Source of the DNA: Nicotiana tabacum
Lineage: Eukaryota > Streptophyta > Magnoliopsida > Solanales > Solanaceae
Direction: 5' to 3'
Assembly: GCF_000715075.1 (NCBI RefSeq)
Contig: NC_134085.1
Coordinates: 137,034,060 to 137,098,059, forward strand
Length of the DNA stretch: 64,000 nucleotides
Below are positions 1 to 12,620 of this stretch, piece by piece (position 1 is the stretch's first letter; the number at the start of each line of letters is the position of its first letter). The notes below the pieces were generated by a model. The model made no database searches. It was given only the letters and a program-made list of their open reading frames with translations, and was not told where the DNA came from. The translations under genes and the position numbers were made by a program.

Positions 1-484
1 CACCCAAGTACGCATACGATATGTCAGTAAGCAGGGGGAGATACCTCCCACTCCCCTGCGGTCATTGCTTTCTTTTCTTGCTCTGCAATCTTCTTTCCAC
101 TTATAGTATAAGAACAGTTCACGTTTTTTAGCCCTTGTAAACATTTCACATCTCTGTAATAGCAAAAGTGCAAAACAATGTGAATATGTAATCGTCTCTA
201 CATATTCACCTGGAGTTCCACTCATTTTCTCAAATCAAGTCTTTTAATCTCCTCCTTCTACACTGGTACATTCTGATATAAATGTGCAATAACTAGGGCT
301 TTTTACAGAACATACACATCACATTAGCGATTCAGAAGAGTTGATTCGGTTCCAAGTGTTAAATTTGATAAGTCTCTTATTTTCGGAAGCTGTAGCGGAA
401 AGTTACAGGCGGAAACTGTGGAGGTAGGGGGCTATAGTTGTACGAACTTGTACTGACTGTGAAAATTTGAGCAACGACTTCGGA
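1..484. other. Upstream flank and probable 5' UTR of the CBE1-like gene
   Basis: No ORF or repeat is recognisable here. The stretch precedes the predicted start codon at 485 and presumably holds the promoter and 5' UTR. I see no convincing TATA box. Confidence 0.4.
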
Positions 485-3400
485 ATGGGTGTGGAAATTG
501 AAGAACACAGCTCAGGAGAGCGGTTGGAATCGGAGAGAACTATTACAGAGATTTTAAAGTGACTAACGTTTTCTTACTCTTTTTTATTTTTATTTTCGCT
601 TCTATATCCAATTGCAAGTATTACACTGATTAACATAAATTTTTGTTTGATACTTGTGCTGCAGAGATTCTAGGATTACGTACACTAAAGCATTCATGTT
701 ATCATTGATTAACCTGCAAATTTGTAAGGAGTTACCCAAGGATTTTGATTCATCAGTTTTACGGTAAGTGAAATGTCGCAACTTTAATTGCTTGATGTCG
801 TCTCTGCTAATTTTGCTTTATTGTTCCGTTATGCTTTAATTAAGTTGTTCTCTATGCTTTAACTGCGAGAAAAAGTGCCGAACTGCTTAATTATTGCTTA
901 TAAAAGAAGATACTTCGCGTGACTTTATTTACTTGCGACTAGCGGTTCTAAATTAAGATGAACACTTCCATTTACAGCTGAGAAATTTGATGTCGAAAAC
1001 TATGTTCCGCTCTTTTACATTCAATTGCTGGTAAAAATTTCTCTGCTTATCGCAACAAAAAGAAAAAAATGAAACGAAGAAAGAAATAGAATAATCACAG
1101 CGTAGGTTGACTTATTGACTCGTGATAATTGACGCTGATCTTACAGGTTTAATAACTAGTTACTATTAATTTATATTTGGTGACTAGTTCTTTCTGCATC
1201 TTGTAATTGCTTCCCTAACAGCGAACTTGATGGTGCATCTGAGTATAAGCTGGAAATGCAACAGACATCTGCGGTCCTACCTCCGTATGCTTCAAACAAT
1301 TCTTATATTGATCCTTCAACTGTTATTAGATGTGATTTGGTTGCTGCTTCTCGAGGATCTTGTGGAAGATGGGAGAAACAATGTTCACGGTTGAACACAC
1401 AGAATAGTCCACAGGGAAGCTGTGATTCAGGTCTTTGACAATAGTTGTTATGATGCATTGAATTAGTTCTCTTACTTTATGATCGATTAAATCCAATCCT
1501 TGATATGTCAAACTTATTATGCAGAGTGCCCTCAAATTGTATAATCAAGTTAGTTTCAGAAACAGTCAGGTTTTTTATGTAACAGGAGGTTCTGCTAGAT
1601 TACATTCACTTGGTTAAATCAATGTTTCAATAACACACTTTATCTTTCTTCATGTATCTGGATGTTGCATGCATACCTCTCAAATGCCCAGTGTATAGAT
1701 GGTTCACTAGTTATGAGTAGATAAGAACCTGTTATACTACCCATAGGTCTATTCTGATGATAGACATGTAATGCAGATTCCAGGGTGCAGAATGATCGTT
1801 CTGGGATTTTGGGATCAATTCTTAGTAAGAGCAAGAACCCTTATCGTCCACCACAGTCCTACAAGGTCAGGTTATTATGCACTCAAGATTGGTCATGATT
1901 ATGGCTCCTGTATTGCTCTACTATGTCTCTAGTGCAAAGCAAAAACTCTCTATTCACAATATGCTTAAAGAATAAACCAACCCATTCCATGAGGTGCATG
2001 TAGTTTTTGTAAATTAAGCCTTGTGATTGTGCAGGTTGGCAATTCCAATTCGTATGCTAGCCATTCATCAAAAGAAACTAAGTCTCTAGCTAACAAGGCC
2101 TGTACTGCTCAAGAGGATGTACAATTACACAATGATACTCTTCAAATCAATGTAGTTGGGGATAAAAGTTCTGATGTTCTGGCTACCCATCGGAGCAAGC
2201 AGATTGCGAAATTGTCTGAAAGCCAAAAATCTGTCGACAAGTTTGTAGATCAAGAGAAGTCACAGTGCGAAGCACCTGATTCTAAGGATGCTGCTATTGC
2301 TACTTCTCAGCAAGAACATCCTGATTCAGATGCTAAAGCATTAAAGGCGATTAATTTGGAAGAATCTGAAAGAACACAATTTGGAAAGACACCTGAGGTA
2401 TTTTTCTGGACATGGTTAGATGTTCACTAATAAGAGATACTTAAGTCCCAGTATCGGTTTTATTATCGATACTTTCCCTCTTATTCTTGGTAAGCTTGCG
2501 ATTTTTCTTAGTCCAGTATCTGTCTTCTAAGTAGTGTCTGGGATTTTCCCCTAGATTTAAGAGCTTATTCGTCAATGCAATTATCCGATTCCATAGTTTC
2601 CTTTGACATTTAGATGACACTTCGGTCAAGTCAAACAAGGAAAGGGTAGGAAGGTCGAAAAAATAAATGAAATGAGGCTGAACTGGATTACATATTTATT
2701 CAGTCAGATAATTACCCATGACTGCAATGATAGTGGTGCAGTTTTGTCCTTTTTATCTTCTTTGCAGAAGGAAGCGTCACTGCCACATGCTGACTTTCCT
2801 GGCATTGCAACAAAATGTTTGAGGAGGCCATGTACTGCCAGAAGGGAGAATGGTATTCGTACAGTCAACATCTTAGCAGAGGGAAGCCATGAAAATCTTA
2901 AACTGAATCTGGAGTCCAAGGATGATTTTGAAACTGAAATCAGTAATGAGTTGCTTTCAGATGAAACATTCTTTCCTTCTCAGGAAAATTCGTACGAGAG
3001 GAATTTGAAAACCAACCAATTAGAGCCCTATGAATTCTTCTTAGCACCAGTTCTCCGCAATTGTGGAGCTTTTGGGACAGATTGTGAAGGGATTAGGGAT
3101 TCTATCTTTGATTGTGAGCTTGAGTTGGATGAGATTGAGGAAAGCACATCTCTTTTTGATGATTTTTGGACTGAGATACTAGCAGTTATTCATTTGGAGC
3201 AGGAATCTAAGGTTAGTTACTCGGCTGATACAGATAACATAACAGAATCTGAAGTTCCACTTCGTTTACCGGACGAAGATGAATTGATTTTCCTGAATTA
3301 TGAGGAAGGGCCAAAAGAGCCCAAGATCCCTCCTGTGGACACTTCTACTGATTTGGATTTTGTGGAAGATGAAATCATTTTGCCTGACGAGGACAGTCTG

Positions 3401-4021
3401 ATTTCTGCTGACAATCTAACAAAGCACATGGTTGCAAAGAGTTGGTGGAAAACTGATACTGCTGATTCTGCTGACAATTCTGAAGATGCTAATTGCTCAG
3501 AGGTAACATTTGCCGGTAGAGCTGATAAAGTGATGGCTAACTTCATTGCTGACAACACTGAACACCAAGAAGTTGCTCATTGTCGTGAGAAATCGTCTCC
3601 ACCTGGTGTGAAAGTTCCATCATCTCCTGAATTTTCGAGCTCTGTAACTCACTGGAAACCATGTCCCAACCAGATCGTTTCTCAGACCCCGTGTTTCCAT
3701 GTAAATCCAGAAATTCCAACTCTCCATCCATTGGATCTTTATTTTACTTGCAGTAGTTTCCAGAACATAAGAGAACCAAAACACGTTCATTATTACCCAG
3801 CAGTATATTGGTACCCTTGTTCTGACATTCATCATGAGTCTTCCATGAAAACCACACCCGCCAATGGAAAGAAATATGAGTATCTTAAACAGTATCCAAT
3901 GTTGCACCAGCCAGATAATGAGCAAGTCATTTATGATGTTGTACAACAATGGGATACTGTGCAACTATTGCCTGAGACTTATCAACAATCACACTACCCA
4001 GGATTTGGATTTCCAATATGA
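485..4021 (+). CDS. CBE1-like (conserved binding of eIF4E) protein, six coding exons
   Basis: Predicted coding exons are 485-558, 665-763, 1222-1430, 1777-1865, 2035-2397 and 2768-4021. All introns are GT-AG, phases match, and the joined frame is 2088 nt (695 residues plus stop). Exon 2 carries a YxxxxLphi-type eIF4E-binding motif, Tyr31 to Leu37 (YTKAFML, with Met where Leu is usual), followed by a Leu-rich segment and LPKDFD. Exon 3 has a GRWEKQ segment ahead of a Ser/Asp stretch, and exon 4 ends NPYRPPQSYK. This order matches what I recall of plant CBE1 (Arabidopsis At4g01290), a cap-complex protein. Exons 5 and 6 (residues 158-695) are acidic and low in complexity, and I recognise no domain there. 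The basic EEERKRRASFE-like block that I recall in CBE1 is absent, so this may be a diverged paralogue. Splice sites and start are read by eye. A GTGAGG donor lies directly after the stop, so a 3' UTR intron is possible. Confidence 0.68.
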
Positions 4022-5421
4022 GGTGAGGTACGCTTTCCAGCCCTGTTCTTTGACCTCTAAATTCGACTTAAAGGCCCTGTTGTTGGAGAAAGGAAGGAAC
4101 TTGTTTTCATTTGGTCGCTCTGTTTCGTCATTTGGTACTAAACGCAAAATCTTTTGTCGTCCATTTGGATTATTTATAACTTGTCATTTTCCAGCAAATG
4201 AGAGTTGATACACCCATGGGGTGCGGCCCTTCCTTGGATCCTACGTGAATGCGGAATGCCTTTTGCACCGGGCTGCCTTTTTTTTTAACCTCACTTTCTC
4301 TTCATCATTGCAATGTTTCCATCAATTTTAGGTTAGAAGATAGCTCAAACGTGTGTTCCAACAATTTCTTTACTTTCACTTGCTTGGGAGTTCAATTTTT
4401 TGAAAATTTAAAGGCTATCGAAACTTAATTATCTTTGCAGTAACTTCAGCTTTCCGGTTTTTCCTTCTATATGTATTCAACTAATATAACTCTTCTGTAC
4501 AAGCGGTTAATATGTATCTTTCATATGTTATACAAATATAGCAGCATATCTAGAGTCTAATGCTATACGATTAGAGTATTGCTTTTAATCCATGGCAAAT
4601 TTAGCAGTCGCTGATTTCTTCTCAAAATTGGTCATTGCTTAGCACATGTTATGGGGAAGATGAAACATTATCTTTAGCACCCTGTAAACCATAAGACCAT
4701 CTTCTCAATAGTTTTCAACTTTGATGCCTTTATTATAGTTAAATGCTGGACAAAAATGTTTAAAACTGCTTCAGCTTCAAGTCAGAATGCTATAAGTGAT
4801 TCATCTGGAGACAAAGATTTCAAGGTCCTTTTTTCATTTTTCAGATAACTAGAAGCTGCTGATATGCAACTGGCTCGTTGACATGAAAGAAGAAGCAAAA
4901 AGGAGACTCTATTGCAGCTAGCTAACTTCCACTGTCTACAGCAAAGAATATGCCTTAGGATTTTAGTATGTAGTAGATGATCATGACCGTAGGATTTTAA
5001 TTTGTAGTAGATGATAATTTTGATGGAATGGGCAACTGCTGGTTGACACACAATTGCACAGAACTCATCCATTGCTGAAGTTTGTATATACACACACAAT
5101 AGCTTCAGACGGGAAGGCAGCTTGTCGGCACTTGTTTTAGTTGGAAAAGGAACTGACTTAGGAGAACACAACATTCATCAAGGTATTAAATAAATCAAAC
5201 TTCACATTTAATGCCTGGATGTCGTATTTTTATTGATCATGCACGTATAAATACTATCTGTAAGTATCATGTTCTTTGACTTCCTAGCTTATTTATGGTT
5301 AGATACTCCGATGTTATTTAGATTGTAATCCAGGGAGTAATAAAATAACTTGAAGGAGGAAAAATAACATCAATTATTTCTTTCTTCTATAAGGCATACT
5401 TGATTAGGGCAAATTAAGATA
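4022..5421. other. 3' flank or 3' UTR of the CBE1-like gene
   Basis: AT-rich sequence without a supported ORF. It starts with a strong splice-donor-like GTGAGG directly after the stop codon, and AATAAA-type signals occur near 5187 and 5339. The 3' end of the gene cannot be placed. The copia element lands at the end of this stretch. Confidence 0.4.
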
Positions 5422-5662
5422 TGTCAAATTGTGAGGATTGCTTGAGGTCGTTACGGAGGAAGGTTCTAGAATAGAGTTCTGTTATTTAGAGAATGAGCAA
5501 TCTTGATCTCCACTGCTATGTACAGTCGATATATACTAGAAGAAAGAAGAAGGAAAACTAAAAAAAGGCTAAAACACCTTTAACTTACTTATAACAAACT
5601 ACCTACCTTCCTAATTAACTAACTACCCATGTGATTTTCACATGTTTATTTATATCATAATA
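5422..5662 (-). repeat. 3' LTR of the copia element
   Basis: Matches 10714-10951 over its whole length with scattered substitutions and a 3-nt length difference at the outer end. Exact boundaries are uncertain by about 8 nt: the TG...CA core is 5430-5657, and the flanking bases are shared by both copies or match the AGATA duplication. Confidence 0.8.
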
Positions 5663-5669
5663 TGCCCCT

Positions 5670-7437
5670 TCAAGCTGGAGGGTGCAGAACATTGAACACT
5701 CCAAGCTTGCCAAGTAGATAATCGTGTTGAGCTGCCCCTAATGCTTTCGTCAACAAATCTGCTTGGTGCTCCTTAGTGATGACATGTATTGTCTTAACCA
5801 TCTCTTCCTTGATTTTGTCTCTAATGAAATGATAATCGATCTCAATGTGCTTTGTTCTTTCGTGAAGTACATGATTAGCTGCTAGTTGAATGGGTGACTT
5901 ACTATCACTGAACACTGTGACTGGTCGTACAATTTCCACACCCAATTCCTTGAACAAACCAAGTAGCCATGTCAATTCTGCAATGCTTGCAACCATGCTT
6001 CTGTATTCTGCTTCAGCTGAACTCATTGAAACCTTCTGTTGCTTCTTCAATTTCCAAGATATCAATGAGTTTCCAAACTTGATAGCATAACCAGTGATAA
6101 ACCTTCTAGTATTAAGACATGCAGCCTAGTCTGAGTCATACCATCATGTGAGCTCCTTAGCATATTCAGATTGTAGTAGCACACCTTGCCCTGGAGCACT
6201 CTTCAAGTACCTCACCACTCTCAGGGAAGCATCCCAATGAGATCTTTTTGGTATTTGCATAAACTGGCTCAAGGCTTGTACATCATAATTAATGTCAGGT
6301 CTTGTTATGCTAACATATAGAAGTTTTCCTGCTAGCCTATGATAAGTGCTAACATCCTGTAAAGCCATATCTCATGTGATTCCATTTTCCTTGTCATACT
6401 CTATTAAAGTCAGCGTTGAATTGACTTCCAATGGTGTACATGCAGGTTTAGCTCCACTTAATCATATGTTTGATATCAACTCTAACACATATTTCCTCTG
6501 ATTCAATAGTACTCCACTCTTGGATCTTACGATTTTGATTCCCAAGAAGTACTTCAAACTCTCCCAAATCCTTCACTTTAAAGTTCTGATGCAGTATGTC
6601 TTTGGCCTTCTTAATCAACTCTGCACAACTTCCTGTGATGAGGAGGCCATCCACATATACAAGAATAGCCACTATGTCTTCTTGACTCTTTAGTGTGAAG
6701 AATGAATAATCATGATAGATTTGTATAAAACCAACTCCCAATAGAGCCTCAGTTAGTTTAGTATTCCATTGCCTTGAAGCTTGCTTGAGTCCATATAGAG
6801 ACTTCATTAACTTGCACACTTTCCTTTTTCCTTGTCTTCTGAAGCCTTCAGGTAGCTCCATTTATACCTCTTCATATAGATATCCTTGCAAGAAGGCATT
6901 ATAAACATCTTTTATCTGGTATAATCCCCAGCCTCTTGAAGCAGCTAAGGCAATGACAGTCCTCACAATGATCATTTTGGCCACTGGTGAGAAGGTGTCA
7001 TGGTAGTCCAAGTCTTCCCGTTGAAAGTATCCTTTTGCAACCAATATGGCCTTAAATCTTTTTATGTCTCCATCTTCCTTGAACTTTATTTTATACACCC
7101 ACTTTGATCCAACAACATTCTTCCCTTATGGTAAGTCTACCACTTTTCATGTGTTATTGTCTTCTAATGTCACCCCTCTTATTTCATTGCTTCTATCCAT
7201 CTACTATCCTTCACAGCTTCCTTGAATGTATGTGGTTCAGTTAGTTGAGAGAATTTTGCTAGATAACATTGGTAGCTAGAACTGGTTTGATCATAGGCCA
7301 AGTAATTTGAGAGAGGATAGTTGCAATTTATGTTCTTTTTGGTTGTTACATAGTCTTTCATCCATATTGGTTCTTTGACCTGTCTTGTAGGTCTTCTGTC
7401 TGGTCTTGAGCTTGTTGCATTTTCACTTTCCTGCTGC
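5670..7437 (-). pseudogene. copia reverse transcriptase and RNase H, broken
   Basis: Fragments in translation order are 7361-7179, 7098-6862, 6861-6448, 6368-6144 and 6065-5670. RT landmarks: [29 protein letters not shown] (the first catalytic Asp) and LVYVDG in place of YVDD, so the last catalytic Asp is lost. RNase H landmarks: SSAEAEYRSM, FSDSKSPIQLA and HERTKHIEIDYHFIRDK near the C terminus. Stops and frameshifts separate the blocks, so no active enzyme is expected. Its N-terminal linker continues across the MITE at 7495-7857. Confidence 0.88.
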
Positions 7438-7494
7438 TCATTGATATTTCCTTGCTGGTCTTCAATGGTAGTTGATTTCTCCTGTGCATTCTCA

Positions 7495-7857
7495 TAGCCC
7501 GTTTGGCCAAGCTTCTAAAATCAGCTTATTTTGAGAAGTGCTTTTCTCAAAAGTACTTTTTAAAAAAGTACTTTTGGTGAGAAACAATTTGTGTTTGGCT
7601 AATTAATTTGAAAAGCACTTTTGAGCAGTAATTAGTGTTTGACCAAACTTTTAAAAATTGCTTCTAAGTATATTTTTCTCAAAAGTGCTTTTGGAGATAA
7701 GCTACTTTTTTCTACTTCTCCAAAACTGCTTCTGCTTCTCCTCAAGAGCACTTTTTTCCCTTCCAAAAGCTTGGCCAAACACCTCAATTTTTGGCCAAAA
7801 GTGTTTTTGGCCCAAAAAAATACTTTTGGCCCAAAAAAAGCTTGTCTAAACAGGCTA
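7495..7857. mobile_element. MITE-like element with 20-bp terminal inverted repeats
   Basis: The ends TAGCCCGTTTGGCCAAGCTT and (reverse strand) TAGCCTGTTTAGACAAGCTT match at 17 of 20 positions. The 363-bp body is AT-rich, full of AAAAGTGCTTTT-like palindromes, and non-coding. Flanking triplets TCA (7492-7494) and TTA (7858-7860) look like a 3-bp target duplication with one change. Deleting the element with one triplet restores the copia reading frame across the site (TSENAQEK). A 3-bp TTA/TAA-type duplication suggests a PIF/Harbinger (Tourist-like) MITE, but the family is not certain. Confidence 0.75.
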
Positions 7858-8045
7858 TTAGAGGTCCCTGCTATATCTATCTCCTGCTGATTTTCAGAGT
7901 CTGTGTCTGGGTTCTCCTGCATGGTATTCTGTCCATTGTCCTGCAAAGTCACTTCTTTCTCCAGGGAGTTCAAAGTGCTTGTTTCCTGCAAAACGTTAGT
8001 ATATAAAGGAGAGAACAACAAATGATTCAATTCTCCTCCACACTC

Positions 8046-9300
8046 CTAATTGACTGAGTTGTCCTCATTCTTCTTAGAAAATGGAAACTCAAATTCTCTA
8101 AAAACAACATCCCTGCTCATGAAGATTTGCTTTTTGAGCAAATAAAATAAAATATAACCTTTTTGTGTCTCAAAATACCCCATAAGAACATCTGCTCTGG
8201 CTCTTTCTGCAAATTTATCTATTTTGCCTACATTAGTAGCATAGCAAAGACATCCTAGAACTCTAAGATGTGCAAGGTTAGGCTTCTTGTGATACAAGAC
8301 CTCATATGGAGTCTTGCCCCCTAGGACACTAGATAGTAGTCTATTGATCAAATATACATCTATTTGACACACATTCCCTAGTATTTGATTGGAATTGAGC
8401 CCTGAAACCTTAAGGCTCTTGCAGCATCAACTATGTGCCTATGGTTTCTCTCCACTATGCCATTCTGCTGTGGAGTATAAGGGCATCTGCTTTGATGGAT
8501 AATACCTAGAGCATTCAATAATTCTGTACATTGCTTATTGAAGAATTCTGTCCCATTATCTGACTTTATCACCTTAACCATAATTCCAAACTGATTCTTA
8601 ATCATAGTTAGGAACTGTTTTATTGCTACTATAACTTCAGACTTTAATTGTAGAAAAAATACCCATGTAAATCTAGAATGATCATCCACAATTTTCAAAA
8701 AGTACTGTTTTCTGTCAAAGGTAGCAATTTTATAAGGTCTTCATAAGTCCACATGCACAAGATAAAACAACGTATCTTCTCTAGAATCACTTAATGAAAA
8801 TTTCAGTCTAGTTTGTTTTGCCAAAGGGCATATAGGGCAACTATCTTGTAGCATACTGCTAACCTTATTATGTAGACCTACTATATGCTTCATTACTGAT
8901 AAAGAAGGATGACCTAGCCTTTTGTGCCACAGGCTACAAGAAGCTTCAGTCATCCTGCTCACAACATTGAAGGTCCTTATTTTACTATCTAGTCTTCCAT
9001 AGTGGTCACCTTTGAGTAGATATAGACCTCCTCTTTCTACCAATCCCCTTCACCTTGCCATTCCAAAGATCCTAAAATATACAAAAATCAGAAAAGAAAT
9101 TGGCATTACAATTCAACTTCCTAGTTAGCTTTGACACTGATAATAGGTTAAACTTGAAGTTTGGAACATAAAGCACTTCTCTGATTGTCTTCCTATCTAA
9201 CAAGGTTGCACTACCAGTATGAGTAATGTCAGCCTTTTCTCTAGTAAGAAGATGTATTTTATCCTAGTCTGTCTTCCCTGTGCATTTAGTATCTATTAAT
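8046..9300 (-). pseudogene. copia integrase with pre-integrase zinc finger, broken
   Basis: Fragments are 9043-8741, 8698-8378 and 8372-8046 on the minus strand. The zinc finger is visible as WHKRLGH followed by CPIC. The DDE core is VDDHSRFTW, KSDNGTEFF and QNGIVERNH, so all three catalytic acids are present, but stops at the fragment joints break the protein. Upstream (9300-9044) a protease-like stretch reads YSGATHH where DSGATHH is expected, so the protease Asp is lost. Confidence 0.87.
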
Positions 9301-9309
9301 AACTCTATA

Positions 9310-10585
9310 TCAGAGGTTATATGATGTGTGGCACCTGAGTATATAATCCACTCCTTGTTCTTTTGTTTTTGTGTATAACTTGTCATTTAGGCAGCTGATT
9401 ATACCTGTACCTGTACCTGTACTTGCTATGTTGGCATGATGTTCTTCAGGTTCTTTGTTCAGTAGGTTCAGTATCTGATTGTATTGATCATCTGTGAAGT
9501 AGTGGTATCCCTTTGTATCATTTACTTCAGTGCTCCTAAAAACACTATCTCCACTGCCTTGTGCATATGATGAAGACACATCTACATTATTGATAATTGT
9601 CATTAGCTCTCTTCTCCAACCACCTTGCTTACCAGTTGTATTCCATCCTCTTGGTTTTCCAGCATTGGAGTTCTGCTGCCAGCGTCCTGCATTAACATTA
9701 GAGTTTTGCTGCCAACCTCCTGCATTTTTCATACCTTCACCATACCTTCTCTTCGGAACAAAATCAGCAGGGTAACCTATAATTTTGTAATAGTTCTCTT
9801 TAGTATGTCCTTTTAAGTGACAAAATTCACATTGAAGGAGTTGTTTTCTTCCCCTTCCTGCCTGCATAGCTAGGGGTTCTACCTTATCAGTGATCATGTT
9901 TGCACCAATTGTCTGCTGGCTTTGATCTTGAATAATCATTGCCTAGGTCTGGTTGAGGGAATGAGCGTTGGTTCTCATGAGAATTTGCCTCCTTGCTTGA
10001 TCAGATGAATCATTTAATCAGATAAAAATTGCATAACTCTCTGTTGATGCAAATGCTCTGCATGATCTTTTGATTTTTTCCAACAATTTGGGAATGGAAC
10101 TAAAACATCATATTCATTCCAAGTTCCTTCAATTTCAAAAAATACACAGATACAGAACTAGTTCCTTGTGCCAAAGTTGCAATTTCACGATGCAGTTGAA
10201 AAATTCTTACACGATTCACCTTGTTAAACCTTTCACGCAGATCCTCCCAAATTAGGTGCGCATCCGATGCATACACAATTCTGTCTAAAAGTTCAGGTGC
10301 TACGTTGTTCATAATCCATGATAGAACAATGGCGTTATATGTTTTCCACTGCCCCAGTAACTCTCCTTCATATGCATCCTTTTTGCATGTTCCAGTGACA
10401 AAACCTAGCTTCTTCTTCCCCAAAAGAGCGATCCGCATCGACCTACTCCATAACCCATAGTTCTCTGACCCTGTAAGCTTAACATGAACTACAACTGAGC
10501 TAGGAGTGTCGGAAGGACCAATGTATAGAGGATGATTGTGATCTATCAACATAGTTTTTGCCATTGATGAATCTACGTCTGACAT
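9310..10585 (-). pseudogene. copia gag (nucleocapsid), broken
   Basis: The N-terminal part (10585-10100) has the copia gag signature LTGSENYGLWSRSM and a coiled UBN2-like body. The second part (9939-9310) carries a CCHC-type knuckle, CEFCHLKGHTKENY, in which the last Cys is Tyr. It is followed by three imperfect GGWQQNSN-like repeats. The likely start is the Met at 10585, not the in-frame one at 10600. The two parts are joined by a disrupted stretch around 9940-10100. Confidence 0.85.
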
Positions 10586-10713
10586 CAACAATTTTGTCAA
10601 ATTGCGATCGAGCTTCGAGTAATTGAGAAATCAAAAATTGAGAGCAGAAATGAAATTAGAGACTGAAATCAGAAATCAACACGGTGCGATCTAGGCATGA
10701 CACTATGATACCA

Positions 10714-10951
10714 TGAATTGTGAGGATTGCTTGAGGTCGTTCATGGAGGAAGGTTGTAGAACAGAGTTATGTTATTCAGAGAAGGAGCAATCTTGCTCTC
10801 CACTATTATGTATAGTCAATATATACTAGAAGAAAGAAAAAGGAAAACTGAAAAAGACTAAAACACCCTTAACTTACTTACAACAAACTAACTACCTTCC
10901 TAACTAATTAACTACTCACGTGACTTTCACGTGTTTATTTATATCATAATA
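10714..10951 (-). repeat. 5' LTR of the copia element with adjacent primer-binding site
   Basis: The minus-strand LTR ends ...CACAATTCA and is followed directly by TGGTATCATAGTG, a primer site of the initiator-Met type. It is similar to 5422-5662 but differs by many point changes, so the insertion is not recent. Confidence 0.82.
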
Positions 10952-10956
10952 AGATA

Positions 10957-11534
10957 TACCAAGTACCTAAGAAGCTAAACCAATTAGCAGAAATGGTTGA
11001 AAAATGCGTCTTTTGTTTTCCACATTGCAGGTTTTTTAAAAAAAGTATTTTGATTAACCGTGACATTCCTGTTCGTTTTCCAGGATGTAGTTATCTGAAC
11101 GTGGTTAATGGTGATCAAGAAGGCTTATGTCCTAAACAATTGACTTTGGAGGGATGTCAAGCCTCAGGTCCCGCCAACTGATGGAATCTACGTATAAAGT
11201 TGATGGCACGAAAAACCTATGTCCTTCTGACCCCTAATTTTTTTTCTTTTTGAAAATAGTTCAGTGATGTGAAATTGTGGGCGTACTCTTCCTCTTTCTA
11301 AATATAAACATATTTAGCTAATTATTTAGTTATTTTCTTAATATACTAGTAAAAAAAATTAAATATGATAAATGGTAAATCCAACACAAAGTAAACTAGA
11401 TATAGTTAATCCATTGTCGAAAATAAATAATTTAATCCATCACACTTATTAATGAACAAAATTTATATTAAATAACTAGAAAGGGAAAAAAAGTAGCTAG
11501 GGAGAATGTAAACAGATACCAAATGTATTTAAAC
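10957..11534. other. Gene-flanking or intergenic DNA
   Basis: A short open stretch at 11076-11181, preceded by a pyrimidine tract and CAG, could be a terminal exon (NVVNGDQEGLCPKQLTLEGC). I cannot link it to the upstream gene. The rest is AT-rich with no recognisable feature. Confidence 0.3.
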
Positions 11535-12620
11535 TGGTTAGAACCTCATGTTGCGCTCTCTGTGTAAGATTTTGGATCATAATCTTGTACCTCATCACTA
11601 GAAAAGTCTATTAAGACTTAGATCTTGTCAGAGGGTATTTCAATATTAGATTGTATATCAGATAGTGTTTGATGGTATAGTCAAAGATTGTGGATATAAG
11701 TCATGATCTTAGGGATACACTCTTGAATTATGTCTCTAGCTTTGTGTATATATTCTGGGTGTAATCTATCTTTTAAAATAATAAATGAAATACACTTACA
11801 TAATTCACATGGTATCAGAGCCTCTACGATTTCGCTAGATACTCAAATACTTTATCCGGTTGCCTTTTCCTACAGTCACTACTCCGGCGAATTTTTCCCA
11901 CCACTTTTTCTGGTTGCTTTTTCCGGCATCCACTTCTCTGACGGATTTTTCTCGGCCATCTCTAACTTTCATTTTAAATACGTGAGGGTCGACCATTTAT
12001 TCCGGTCTTACCCATCACAATCTCTAAAATCTTCGACGAAGTTTCCGGTCAAATATTGTTACCCTCTAACCCTGCTCCATTGGTAGTCTACTTTCCTGGC
12101 CAGTTCTTGTGATTTTGGTGAGAGGAAAAGAAAAATATTCTGTTGAGTCTTGATTTAGCGGGTCGCTTGAGAGGAAATTTTTCGTTTGAAGCAGAAGAGA
12201 AAAATAAGGATTTGGTTTTGATAAGCTTTTTCCAAAGTAAAACTTTCTTTATTTCAAGTAATACTTTATTACTTTGTCTTTACATGTAGGGGCCATTCTT
12301 ACAAGATTTCTTGTCCAAAAAGTCTTCTATTTCTTTACAGAGTGCTCTTACTTTTGTCCTCTATCTCACATTATTTTGTTCCCTTGCCTTCTTGAAATTT
12401 AAATATCAAAATGATAGATGAGTCCTCCACAATAGAAAAAGTCAAATCATTTTTCTCTTCAATTTCGAATCCTTCCACTATTACTAATGTTAAATTACAA
12501 GGTAGTAATAATTACTCACCATGATCTTTTTCAGTTGAGATGTGGTTCATGGGACAAGGATACGAGGATCACTTAGTCAAGATGTAGACTATCAAATTTT
12601 TGACCAACAAAAGATAATTC
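11535..12620 (+). mobile_element. Truncated Ty1/copia element: LTR, primer site and gag start
   Basis: An LTR-like segment (about 11535-11819) ends in ATTCACA and is followed at once by TGGTATCAGAGCC (11820-11832), an initiator-Met primer site. After an untranslated leader, a gag start at 12411 reads MIDESSTIEKVKSFF and then ITNVKLQGSNNYSP, with a stop where Trp is expected and further stops after that. Recognisable sequence ends near 12620 and no 3' LTR is present. Confidence 0.75.
12411..12615 (+). pseudogene. copia gag N-terminal fragment
   Basis: This is the N-terminal copia-type domain (VKLQGSNNYSPxSFSVEMWF) with in-frame stops at the Trp position and later. It belongs to the truncated element whose primer site lies at 11820. 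It is too short and broken to be functional. Confidence 0.7.

Larger units (their letters stand above)
5422..10951 (-). mobile_element. Ty1/copia LTR retrotransposon, degenerate, full structure
   Basis: Two similar LTRs of about 240 bp (5422-5662 and 10714-10951) bracket gag, protease, integrase, RT and RNase H remnants in that order on the minus strand. The integrase-before-RT order defines copia. The primer site TGGTATCA abuts the right (5') LTR at about 10706-10713 on the minus strand, the usual match to initiator tRNA-Met. A polypurine stretch (CTTGAAGGGGCA) abuts the left LTR. AGATA flanks both ends (5417-5421 and 10952-10956) as a probable 5-bp target duplication. Many stops and frameshifts make it non-autonomous. 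Confidence 0.9.

Noticed and set aside
11076..11181. Last exon of the CBE1-like gene
   Set aside because: The upstream frame ends with its own stop at 4021, and I can find no matching donor or family similarity.
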